From assembly GCF_000335475.2 (NCBI RefSeq), contig NZ_ANAH02000065.1, positions 1-64,000 on the forward strand: a DNA stretch of 64,000 bases, read 5' to 3'. The position numbers were made by a program, and so were the translations under genes. Shown here one piece after another: positions 11,881 to 21,400 of the stretch. The first letter of the stretch is position 1; every line of letters starts with the position of its first letter. Source of the stretch: Cystobacter fuscus DSM 2262 (GTDB lineage: Bacteria; Myxococcota; Myxococcia; Myxococcales; Myxococcaceae). The notes under the pieces were generated by a model. It had not been told where the DNA came from and did no database searches. It worked only from the letters and a program-made list of their open reading frames with translations.

Positions 11881-12615
11881 CTACACCCCCAGAACGGCAC
11901 CCAGTACCTCGATGAGCGCCCGCGGATTCTCCCGGAAGTAGAAGTGGCCGCCAGCGAAGCGATGGAGCCGGAAGTCCGAGGTGGTGTGCTCACGCCAGAG
12001 TTCGAGCTTTTCCAGCGACACGGCATCCCGGTCGCCGCCGAACACCTCCAGCGGTACCGTCAGAGGCGACCCCGGCCGGTAGCGGTACGTCTCCAGGAGG
12101 GTGAAGTCCGCCCGGAATGCCGGTAGCAGCAGGGCGAGCAACTCGGGGTCGGCCATGACGTGTTGAGGGATCGCTCCGTAGCGTTCGTCGATGGCCCTGG
12201 CCAGGCTCGCGTCTGGCAATGCGTGCAGGTTGGAGGCCGTCCGAGGCAGGTGCGGAGCGGCGTATGCGGACACGATGAGTCGCTCGGGGAGCGGCCGGCC
12301 CTGGACGGCCAGCTCGCGGACCACCTCGAACGCCGTGAGTGCACCCAGGCTGTGACCGAAGAGAACGAAGGGTGGGGTGAAGTCCGTTTCAGCGAGGAAC
12401 CGGTCGACGAGCTCGTGCATGCTCGCCGGTGGCGCCTCCGCGACGCGCTCCCCGCGCCCCGGCAGACAGACGCCGTAGACCTGAACGCCGGGCAGTTCAC
12501 GACCCCACCGGACGTACTCGCCAGGCAGGCCTCCCGAGTGCGGAAAACAGTACAGGCGAACCCTGGGCTCTCCAGGGATGGCCTTGCCTACCAGCCACGG
12601 GCTCTTGGCTCTCAT
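11881..12615 (-). CDS. Type II thioesterase of the NRPS-PKS operon
   Basis: 244 residues, typical of stand-alone TEII enzymes. Alpha/beta-hydrolase with nucleophile Ser89 in GHSLG, Asp195 in GGDRD and His224 in AGGHF. TEII enzymes hydrolyse misprimed acyl or aminoacyl groups from carrier proteins. Its ATG overlaps the PKS stop by four bases, so it is the last gene of the operon. Because neither the PKS nor the NRPS ends in a thioesterase or reductase domain, this enzyme may also release the finished chain, though that is inference. Confidence 0.9.
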   Translation of the reverse strand: MRAKSPWLVGKAIPGEPRVRLYCFPHSGGLPGEYVRWGRELPGVQVYGVCLPGRGERVAEAPPASMHELVDRFLAETDFTPPFVLFGHSLGALTAFEVVRELAVQGRPLPERLIVSAYAAPHLPRTASNLHALPDASLARAIDERYGAIPQHVMADPELLALLLPAFRADFTLLETYRYRPGSPLTVPLEVFGGDRDAVSLEKLELWREHTTSDFRLHRFAGGHFYFRENPRALIEVLGAVLGV

Positions 12616-15605
12616 GGGTTGATCCTTTGCATGGTGGGGGCGGCGCCGGCCCGGCGTTCCTCGATCACCGAGGCGAGTCTGGCGGCGTTGCGGCTGCGCA
12701 GGATGTCGGCGGCTGTTACCGCGACCGCGAACTCCGTCCGCGCCCAGGCGGCGACCTTGGTCGCGATCAGTGAGTCGCCACCGAGATCAAAAAAGCTGTC
12801 CTGCGCCTCGATGTCCGGCTCTCCCAGCGCCTTGCCGAACGCCACGAGGAGCGCGGCCAGCACCGGTGGATGGGGCGGGTTGTCGCGGCGCATTCCCTCA
12901 TCGGGTGTCCCTTGGGCCCTGGCACCGATCCAGGAAGCAGGTGTGTTGCCCGAGGCGGTGGGGCGGGCATGTTCGGGTGGAGGCACCAGATAGCGACGTC
13001 GCTCGAATGGGTACGTGGGCAGCGGGGTTCGCCGGCGACGCTCGCCCGCATGCAGTGCGGTGAGGTCGACGCTGGCACCACCTGCCCAGAGCTGGCCCAT
13101 GGCGGCGAGGGCAGTGCCCAGGTCGGAGATGGCATCCACGGGATGGGGCAACATGTGCACGACGACGTGCCGGTCTCCGAAATCCGGATGCTGCCGGGTG
13201 AGTGACTGCAGCGTGCGTCCGGGCCCGACGTCGACCAGGACTCGGCTCTCCGTCGCCAACAGGGTAGACAGCGCATCGCCGAACCGGATCGGCTGACGCA
13301 GGTGCGCCACCCAGTAGTCCACCGTGCGCAGCCTGTCGGGGTCGGCCCAGGTTCCCGTGGTGTCGGAGAGCATCGGCAACTCGGGTCGGTGCATGTGCAG
13401 GCCGGCGACGACCTCCGCGAACCGGTCGAGGATCGGCTCGACGAGCGAGGAGTGCCCGGCGGTCGCGATCCGCAGGACGCGGGCCTCGATCGCTCGCTCC
13501 GTCAGCTCCCGCACGAATCGGGCCACCAGGTCAACGGGGCCGGTGACCGTGCACTGCCGCGGTCCGTTGACCGCGCCCACGGACAGTCCCGCGGGCAGCA
13601 GTGGCGTGAGCTCAGCCTCGGGCATCCGTACGGCGGCCATACCGCCCGCGGGGATCAGACCGAGCAGCCGTCCCCGCTCGACCACCAGCTTGACGGCGTC
13701 GGCCGGGGAAAACACGCCGGCCACGCAAGCGGCCGCGTAGGCACCCAGGCTGTGCCCGACCACGGCACTCGGCCGCAGCCGCCAGGACATCAGGAGCTGG
13801 GCCATCGCGTATTGGACGGCGAAGACCGCGGGTTGGCTGACGGCGATGGTGTCTAGCCGTCGTCCGGCGAGGTCGCGCTGGTGGTCGCCTTGGGGGAACA
13901 GCACGTCGCGCAGGTCCAGTCCCAGTGACGGGCCCGCCAGGTCGGCGATCTGGTCGAGGCCGCGGCGAAACTCCGGTTCCTGACTGTAGAGCGCGGCGGC
14001 CATGCCGACGTGTTGGCCCCCCTGCCCGGGGAACATGAACACCGGCGCGGGACTGGCGGTCTTCGCGATGTTGCCTTCGAGGCTGCCCCCGCGGAGCGCG
14101 GCGACCGCCTCGCTCGGGTCGGCGGCGACCACGAACCGGCGGTGCGGGTACGCGGTGCGACCGGTCTGGAGGGTCCATGCCACGTCGGCGAGGTTGACGT
14201 CCGGGTGGGCCCTCAGGTGGTCGGCGAGCTGCCGCGCCGCCGTCTCGACGCCGCTGGGGGTGCGCGCCGACAGCACGAGAAGCTGATGCGACCGACCCGC
14301 CGAGACCTCGGGCGCGGAGGGGGCCTGCGCCACCACGGCGTGCGCATTGGTACCGCCCACCCCGAGCGCGTTGACGCCACCGATCCGAGGGCGGCCCGGG
14401 GTGCCCCACTCGCGCAGCCGGGTGTTGACCTCGAACGGCGACGAGGCGAAGTCAATCGCCGGATTGGGCCGCTCGAAGTGCAAGCTCGCGGGCAGCACGC
14501 CGTGCTCGACAGCGAGCACCGTCTTGATCAGCCCCACGACGCCGGCCGCGGCATCGGCGTGGCCGATGTTCGTCTTGACCGAGCCGATCCAGCAGCGGTC
14601 GCGCGAGCCGGTCCCCGCACCGAAGGCCTTGGTCAGCGCCGCGACCTCGATCGGGTCGCCCAGTGCGGTGGCGGTGCCGTGAGCCTCCACGTAGCCGATC
14701 TCGTCGGAGTGGACCCCGGCCGCGGCGTGCGCGGCGCGGACGACCTCGACCTGCCCGGAAACGCTGGGCGCGGTGAACCCGATCTTGCCTCGGCCGTCGT
14801 TGTTGATGGCCGAGCCCCGGATCACCGCGTGAATGTGGTCGCCGTCGGCGAGCGCGTCGGCCAGCGGTCGGAGCACCACCAGCCCCACGGCGCTGGCACT
14901 GACCGTCCCGGCGCTGGCCGCGTCGAAGGTCCGGCAGTGGCCGTCGGGGGCCACGATGCCGCCGGGCGTGTACCGCATCCTCGGCAGGCTCGCGATCACG
15001 CTTGCCCCGCCCGCGATCGCCATGTCGCAGTCGCCGGCGAGTATCGACTGAATGGCAACATGCACGGCGACCAGCGAAGTCGAGCAGGCCGTCTGCACCG
15101 TGACGGCCGGACCGGTCAGCCCGAGCTGGTAGGCGATCCGGCTGCTCAGGAAGTCCACGGCCGTGGATTGCCGGAGCTGCCACTCGTCGACGAACGGTAG
15201 CTGGTCGAGCCGGGCCCGGACGTGCTCGGCGTAGTGGGTGCCGGAGCCGCCGACGAAGACCCCGGTCATCGGCCGGCCGGAGCCGCCGTACCCGGCGCTC
15301 TCCAGCGCCTCGTGCGCGCACTCCAGCACCAGGCGGTGCTGCGGATCGAGAATCAGCGCATCGTTCGGCGAGTAGCCGAAGAACTCCGCGTCGAACTCGG
15401 CCGCCCCCGCCAGCACGCCATACGCTGGGACGTACTCCGGGTGCGCGGGGTCGCGTTGATCGTCGAGCACCGAAATGGATTCGATGCCCTGGCACAGGTT
15501 CCGCCAGAACTGCGTCACGCTGGCGGCTCCGGGAAATCGTCCCGCCATGCCGATGACGGCGATGTATCGACTCGGGTCGTTGTCCTCGTAAGCGATGTCG
15601 GTCAT
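12612..15605 (-). CDS. Type I polyketide synthase module, KS-AT-ACP
   Basis: 997 residues. Ketosynthase about 12-425 with catalytic Cys174 (TACSTS), His309 (EAHGT) and His349 (NIGH). Acyltransferase about 521-815 with Ser619 in GHSLG; the specificity motif at 715-718 reads TAGH rather than the malonyl HAFH or methylmalonyl YASH. Carrier domain about 915-985 with Ser945 in LGGDSL, a PCP-like form. No KR, DH, ER, MT or TE is present, so one unreduced two-carbon extender, possibly branched, would be added to a peptidyl chain. Start and stop both overlap neighbours by ATGA, so it is translationally coupled to the A protein and TEII. The short N-terminus shows no obvious docking helix. Confidence 0.93.
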   Translation of the reverse strand: MTDIAYEDNDPSRYIAVIGMAGRFPGAASVTQFWRNLCQGIESISVLDDQRDPAHPEYVPAYGVLAGAAEFDAEFFGYSPNDALILDPQHRLVLECAHEALESAGYGGSGRPMTGVFVGGSGTHYAEHVRARLDQLPFVDEWQLRQSTAVDFLSSRIAYQLGLTGPAVTVQTACSTSLVAVHVAIQSILAGDCDMAIAGGASVIASLPRMRYTPGGIVAPDGHCRTFDAASAGTVSASAVGLVVLRPLADALADGDHIHAVIRGSAINNDGRGKIGFTAPSVSGQVEVVRAAHAAAGVHSDEIGYVEAHGTATALGDPIEVAALTKAFGAGTGSRDRCWIGSVKTNIGHADAAAGVVGLIKTVLAVEHGVLPASLHFERPNPAIDFASSPFEVNTRLREWGTPGRPRIGGVNALGVGGTNAHAVVAQAPSAPEVSAGRSHQLLVLSARTPSGVETAARQLADHLRAHPDVNLADVAWTLQTGRTAYPHRRFVVAADPSEAVAALRGGSLEGNIAKTASPAPVFMFPGQGGQHVGMAAALYSQEPEFRRGLDQIADLAGPSLGLDLRDVLFPQGDHQRDLAGRRLDTIAVSQPAVFAVQYAMAQLLMSWRLRPSAVVGHSLGAYAAACVAGVFSPADAVKLVVERGRLLGLIPAGGMAAVRMPEAELTPLLPAGLSVGAVNGPRQCTVTGPVDLVARFVRELTERAIEARVLRIATAGHSSLVEPILDRFAEVVAGLHMHRPELPMLSDTTGTWADPDRLRTVDYWVAHLRQPIRFGDALSTLLATESRVLVDVGPGRTLQSLTRQHPDFGDRHVVVHMLPHPVDAISDLGTALAAMGQLWAGGASVDLTALHAGERRRRTPLPTYPFERRRYLVPPPEHARPTASGNTPASWIGARAQGTPDEGMRRDNPPHPPVLAALLVAFGKALGEPDIEAQDSFFDLGGDSLIATKVAAWARTEFAVAVTAADILRSRNAARLASVIEERRAGAAPTMQRINP

Positions 15606-17185
15606 GTCGTGCTTCCCTGGAGCGCCGATGTGGAGGACGCTGCGATGTGGCTTGCTGCCATGTGGTCGAGTGCGCGCCTGTCGAGCTTGCCGTTGGACAG
15701 GCAGGGAAGCTGGTCCATGGCGCAGAATGCCGCGGGCACCGCGGCGTGCGGCAACATGCCGCGCATGTGGCGCCGCAGCGCCACCGGTTGCAATTCGCCG
15801 GGTGCCGAGACGACGAAGCCAACGAGTGCGATCGGGGTGCCGGCCTGACGGACCACGCCAATCGCGCTGCTCCGGCCGCCAGAAGCCGCGCTCAGGGCGT
15901 GCTCGACCTCCATGAGCTCGAGCCGGACGCCAGCGAGCTTGAGCTGCCCGTCCCGGCGGCCGTGATAATGCACGTGTCCACGCTCATCCACCCGGGCGAA
16001 GTCCCCGGTGCGGTAGAGCCGGTTCGCTCCCCGCGAGGTGGCCGGCTCGGTCGTATAACCGAGAGCCACTCCGGGGCCGCCGAGCCACAGCTCGCCGATC
16101 TCATCGGTCGCGGCCGGTCCGTTGTCGGTTCGCAAATAGGCCTCGGTGCCGGGGATGGGCCGGCCGATGGGCACCGCGGTGGCGTCACCATCGCTCGGCT
16201 GGCACTGGTGGACGAGAGCCCAGACCGTGCACTCCGTGGGGCCATATTCGTTGTACAACGCGACTTCGGGCAGCAGGTCGAAGTGGCGACGTACCAGCTC
16301 CGGTGGGCAGGCTTCGCCAGCGACGATCACCGCCCGCAGCGAGGACAGGCTGTCGTCTTCGTCGCTCTCCAGCAGGATGCGGTAGAGCGACGGGATGAGC
16401 AGGACATGCGAGGCGGCGTACTGCTGGCACGCGTCGCGGATCGCGACGGTGTCGACCACGGAGGGGCTGGGGATGACGAGGTGCGCCCCGGTGGCGAGCG
16501 CCCAGTAGATGCCGGCGACCGAGCTGTCGAAGGAGATCGACGAGCAGAGCAGGAACACCGACGGGGCTGATGGGTAGTACGCCAGCCGGGCCTGGGTCGA
16601 GTACGCCAGGGAGTGCCTGGACACCACCACGCCCTTGGGCACCCCGCTCGACCCGCTGGTGAACAGGGTGTAGGCGGCCAGGTCGGGAGCGTGGCGCGAC
16701 GGCGAAGCCGGTGTCGTCCCGTCGAGGTGCGTCGGGATCCGAAGCACGGTCTGGAAGGTGCAACCGGGGGGGAGCTCGGTACGCGACCGCGGGTCGACGA
16801 CGGCAACGACCGCGCCGCTCTCTCGGATCATCGCCATGCGCCGTTCGACCGGGAAGGAAGCGTCCACGGGCACGTACTGCGCGCCCGTGCGGAGCACGCC
16901 GAGCATCGCCACCACCGCCCATCGCGACAGCGGGCAGTGGATGACCACGGGCGTACCCGGCCGAACTCCGGCGGCGTACAGCTCGAGCGCGAGCGCGGAG
17001 GCCGCCTGGTCGAGCTCGGTGTAGGAGTGGGTGCCGTCGCGGTCGGTGAGGGCCGGTCGCGAGCCCCCGGCGCGGATGCCGGCCGCGATCATGTCGGCGA
17101 GGTCCGGGACCCCGTGGAGGGGGGCACCTACCGACTGGGGCGTCCAGCCGGGGCGAAGTGCGTCGAAGGGGGAGGGAAGTGCCAT
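15602..17185 (-). CDS. Stand-alone NRPS adenylation protein (second)
   Basis: 527 residues from ATG 17185, with AGAAAGG upstream; a longer upstream extension overlaps the MFS gene and is not A-domain-like. Core motifs: A3 LFTSGSSGVPKGVV, A4 ISFDSSVAG, A5 NEYGPTEC, A7 YRTGD, A10 NGKLDRRAL. It ends right after A10 and has no carrier domain, so it must load a carrier in trans. The A4 motif gives Asp235 (alpha-amino group contact), Ser236 and Ala239 in gramicidin-synthetase numbering; I do not predict a substrate. Candidate partners are the A-less PCP1 of the big NRPS or the PKS carrier. Two bases separate it from the MFS stop, and its own stop overlaps the PKS start. Confidence 0.9.
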   Translation of the reverse strand: MALPSPFDALRPGWTPQSVGAPLHGVPDLADMIAAGIRAGGSRPALTDRDGTHSYTELDQAASALALELYAAGVRPGTPVVIHCPLSRWAVVAMLGVLRTGAQYVPVDASFPVERRMAMIRESGAVVAVVDPRSRTELPPGCTFQTVLRIPTHLDGTTPASPSRHAPDLAAYTLFTSGSSGVPKGVVVSRHSLAYSTQARLAYYPSAPSVFLLCSSISFDSSVAGIYWALATGAHLVIPSPSVVDTVAIRDACQQYAASHVLLIPSLYRILLESDEDDSLSSLRAVIVAGEACPPELVRRHFDLLPEVALYNEYGPTECTVWALVHQCQPSDGDATAVPIGRPIPGTEAYLRTDNGPAATDEIGELWLGGPGVALGYTTEPATSRGANRLYRTGDFARVDERGHVHYHGRRDGQLKLAGVRLELMEVEHALSAASGGRSSAIGVVRQAGTPIALVGFVVSAPGELQPVALRRHMRGMLPHAAVPAAFCAMDQLPCLSNGKLDRRALDHMAASHIAASSTSALQGSTT

Positions 17186-17187
17186 GG

Positions 17188-18423
17188 TCAGCCTTTCTGG
17201 GGTTCCTGGGCCGGGGCCCTGGCGCCGAACACGAACAACGCCGCGGCCATGACTTGGAGGACGGCCAGGGCATGGAAGATGGTCGGCAGCCCAGCACTCT
17301 GCGCCGCCGTGCCCGCGAGGGCCCAGCCCAACGCCCCCGCCGCGAGTGCGAGCGCGGTGGCGACAGTCAGGCTCTCGGTGCGTTTCGCGGGCGGGATGCG
17401 CAGGGCGCGCACCGCCGCGATCGGAGCGCTGGAGACTCCGTTCAGCAAGCCGGCCAGCAACAAGCAACCCGCCAGGGCCTCGATGCTCAACGGCAAGAGC
17501 AGCATGACGAAGGCCAGGCCCAGCGCCACCCGGCCCACCACCGCCAAGGTCAGCGCGGGCACTCGCCGCAGCAGGAGCCCCACCAGCAGCGTCCCGGCGA
17601 CGGCTCCGCCGCCGAACATCGCCAGCAGCACGCCCGCCACCATCGGAGAGCCGTGCTGCTGGGTGAGGGCGATGACGGGCAGCAGGGCGAACAGGGCCTG
17701 CCAGACCATCTCACCGATCACGAGCCCGAGTGACCAGCTCCCGACCAGCCGGTCCGACAGCAGCATGCGCGCTCCCGCACCCACGGACCGGCGACCGGCC
17801 TTGACCGGCTCCGTGACTGGCTCCGTCCGGGGCAGATACAGCCGCAGCAGCACCGCCGACGCCACGAAGGACGCCGCGTCCAGCATCAGCACCACGGGAG
17901 CGCCCAGCGCGGTGATCAGCACGCCGGACAGCAGCGGGCCGATCAGCACGCTGAGCCGCGTGGCGGTCTGCAGCGTCGCGGTCGCCCTGCTCAGCAGGGC
18001 CTCGTCCTCTCCCACCACGAGCGGCAAGATGGACTGCTGGCTGGCCAGGTAGGGCGCGTAGAACGCACCGACCGCGAACATCACGACGATGAACACGCCG
18101 ATATTCAGCCAGCCCAGGTAGTAGAGCAGCGGCAGGAGGGCGACGAGAGGCCCTCGGACGGTGTCGCCGACGAGCATCACCCACCGCGGGCCCATGCGGC
18201 CCACGAGCGACGCGCCGAACACGCCGAACACGGCGATGGCCGCCAGTTGCGCCGCCATGACCAGGCCCATGTCGCGCGACGAGCCCGTGAGCTGAAGCAC
18301 CAGCCACGGCATTGCCACGGCGCTCAGCTGGGTACCCAGCATCGACATGAACTCGGCGGTGAGCAGAACCCGCAGGGTGCGCTGGCGCCTGAGCCGAAGC
18401 TGACTGTCTTCCGAGGTGCTCAT
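17188..18423 (-). CDS. MFS transporter, probable product exporter
   Basis: 411 residues from ATG 18423, one base after the NRPS stop; an in-frame ATG at 18435 (MEPD) is the alternative. About 12 hydrophobic segments, with the RMGPRWVMLVGD loop 2-3 motif of the major facilitator superfamily in the N-half. It resembles the MFS_3/enterobactin-exporter-like group often found inside natural-product clusters. The likely role is export of the finished compound across the inner membrane, which may also give self-resistance. Confidence 0.87.
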   Translation of the reverse strand: MSTSEDSQLRLRRQRTLRVLLTAEFMSMLGTQLSAVAMPWLVLQLTGSSRDMGLVMAAQLAAIAVFGVFGASLVGRMGPRWVMLVGDTVRGPLVALLPLLYYLGWLNIGVFIVVMFAVGAFYAPYLASQQSILPLVVGEDEALLSRATATLQTATRLSVLIGPLLSGVLITALGAPVVLMLDAASFVASAVLLRLYLPRTEPVTEPVKAGRRSVGAGARMLLSDRLVGSWSLGLVIGEMVWQALFALLPVIALTQQHGSPMVAGVLLAMFGGGAVAGTLLVGLLLRRVPALTLAVVGRVALGLAFVMLLLPLSIEALAGCLLLAGLLNGVSSAPIAAVRALRIPPAKRTESLTVATALALAAGALGWALAGTAAQSAGLPTIFHALAVLQVMAAALFVFGARAPAQEPQKG

Positions 18424-18424
18424 G

Positions 18425-21400
18425 TCAGGCTCCATCCGTAGTGCCTCGGCCGCGGCGAACGGGCCGGGCCGCACGGCGTGGCCGGACCGGTGCCGACTGC
18501 GCGCCGTTCTCCAAGGCCGTGGCGAGCGCCGCCACGGTGGGGTGTTCGAACAGGTCGACGATGGGGATGTCGCGGCCCAGCTCCGCGACCAGCCGGCTAT
18601 GCAGCCTGGCCAGGCTCAGCGAGTTGCCGCCGAGGTCGAAGAAGTTGTCGTGCGCACCGATGTCCTGGGTGCCCAGCACCTCCGACCACACCGCGGCGAT
18701 GCGACGCTCGAGCTCGCTGCCAGGGGCGGTGAATCCGCTCCCGCCGACGAGGTCCGTTCGGATCGGACGGGGCAGCCTGGCCACGTCGACCTTGCCGCTG
18801 GTGTTCAGGGGCAACTCCGTGAGCCACACCACGGCCTCGGGGACCATGTAGACCGGCAAGCTGGAGCGCAGCCGCGCCAGCAACCGCGCGGTGTCGGTGC
18901 GGCCGGGTTGGCTGGGGATCACGTAGGCCACCAGCGCGGGTGTCTGTTGCGAATCGCCATGGACGACCGCCTGGGCCACCTCCGGCTGGCGGAGCAGCAC
19001 CTGCTCGATCTCGCCGGGCTCGATCCGGTACCCGCGGATCTTGAGCTGTCGGTCGGCCCGGCCCAGGTACTCGACGGTGCCATCGGCGAGCCAGCGGCCA
19101 AGGTCGCCAGTCCGGTAGATCCGGAGCGACTCGCCATCGAGTTCCACCGAGCGGAACCTGTCAGCGGTCAGGTCTGGCCGCCGGAGAATGCCGGTGGCCA
19201 GACCGCCGCCAGCCAGGCAGATCTCACCGGGGACACCCACGAGGCACCGGCGCCCCTGGGGGTCGAGCACGAGCACGCGGACCCCAGCGATGGGCCGGCC
19301 GATCCGGTTGATGGGAGGCTGCGGCACTGCCTCGAGGTCGTGGATCGTGGCGACCACCGAGTTCTCGGTGGGGCCATAGGCGTTGCACACCCTGTAGGGC
19401 AGCCCGGGCGGCGGCCACTCCGAGAGCGCGGCGCCGCCGATGAACATCCAGCGCAGCCGCGTCGGGCCCGTCCCGGCCCTCCATACGGCCTCCGCGAGCG
19501 GCGTGGCCAGGAACGCGACGTTGATGTCGTGCTGGTCCAGCCAGGTTCCGACCGTCGATGCGACGACCGGCGCCTCGTGCGGCACCAGGCAGGCGCCAGT
19601 CGCCAGAGCGGACCAGACCTCCCATTGGGACGCGTCGAACCCGACGCTCATCAGATGCGAGCAGCGGTCGCGGTCGCCAATCGTGTAGTGGCGCGCGGTC
19701 CACTGGATCAGCTGCGCCAATCCCTGGTGCGTGACGACCACGCCCTTCGGGGTACCCGTGGTGCCGGAGGTGTAGATCACGTACGCGGTGGATCCGGCGC
19801 TCCAGTTCGGGTCGTCCGCCTCGGTGCCCCCGGCGGTCGCGTCGGTCTCGTCCACGCGGAGGGTCGGCACGGAGCCTGACCGTGCCGCGCCGTCGTGGTC
19901 GGTGAGCAACACAGGCGCGTCGAGGTCCTCGAGAACGAACCTCACCCGACTGTCTGGCCACGCCGGGTCGATCGGGCAGAAGGCCGCACCAGCCAGCCAG
20001 CTTCCCAGCATCGCCACCGTGAAGTCCTCGCCGCGCGGGAGCAGCAGCGCGACCACCGGGTCCGCGCCGCGCAGCCTCGGTCGGATCCCGGCCGCCAGCG
20101 CCCGTGCACGTCCGACGAGTCCCTGGTAGTCCAGCGTTCCACGCAGCGACTCGACGGCCGGTGCCGAGGCCCGGTCGCGGCCGTGCCGCAGCACCAGCAC
20201 GGGGACCGGAGTCATCGGCTCGGGTTCGGGTCCGCGCTCCCACCGGCGCAACCGCGCGAGCTCGTCCGCGGCGACGTCGAGCGCCGCCACCGGCTGGTCC
20301 AGGTGGTCCGGCATCAGCTCCATCAGCCGGCCCAGCAGGGTGGCGAAGCGCTCCACGTCGTCACGGCGATAGCGCGCCCCATGGTACGCAACGTTGCCGG
20401 ACAGCTTCGTGCCGTCCAGGGTGAAGCCCACGGTGAGGCCAAGCTTGCCGGCGTAGCCAGCACCCGCGTGGCTGATGTCGGCGGCCTGCAACGGGCGTCC
20501 AGCCAGCGAGGCGGGCTGTGTCGGCACGGCACTGAAGGTCAGCGACACGTCCGCGTACGGAGTCCGACCAGGTCGGCGGTGCGGGTTGAGCCGCTCCACC
20601 ACCTCCTCGAACGGTGCTCCCGCGTGCTCGAAAGCCTCCAGCACCTCCGAGCGCATGCCGTGCAAGACGTCCAGGAACGTCGCGTTGCTGGCGAGCTGGG
20701 AGCGCAGCACCACCGTGTTCAGGCACGGCCCCAGCAGCTCGGCGAAGTCCGGGTTGTCACGGTTCGCGATCGGGTTGCTGATCACCACGTCGGCGTGGCC
20801 GGTCCAGCGGTGGAGCAGAGCGGCCAGGCCCGCCGCCGTGACGATGAACGGTGTGACGCCATACCGGGCCTGCAACGGTCGCAACCGCTCCAGCAGGTCG
20901 GCGCGCAGTGGGATCGTCACGACGCCGTGGGGCCCAGGCTCCGCCGGGGGGCTGAATTCCACGTAGGCCGGGGCACCCGCCAGTTTCTTCTCCCAGTAGG
21001 CCAGATCGTTCCGGCGCTGCACGCTGTCCCGCTGAGAGAGCTGCGCGGTGACGAAGTGTCGGTACTGCACCCGGTCCTCGGCGGCGCTCGTCGCGGTCCC
21101 CCGGGACGAGCGACCCTGTGTCGCTTCGGTGAGTTCGCCGAGCAGCCCGGCAATGCTGCCGGCCAGTGCCGAGGCGTCCGCGGCCGATACCCGCTGCCCC
21201 TGATACGACAGAATGGCGGACAGCTCGCCGTCCTGCTCGGCGACCGTCAGGGTCAGACCGAACTTCGCTTCGTGCGACCACAGCGAGTCGAAGAACAGCG
21301 GGGTCAGCTCGATCCCGCCCAGCAGGGCCCGCCGGTCACTGCGCAGGTTCATGTTGAGCGTCACATCGATGTAGGGCGTGTGCCCCACTCCGCGGGCCGG

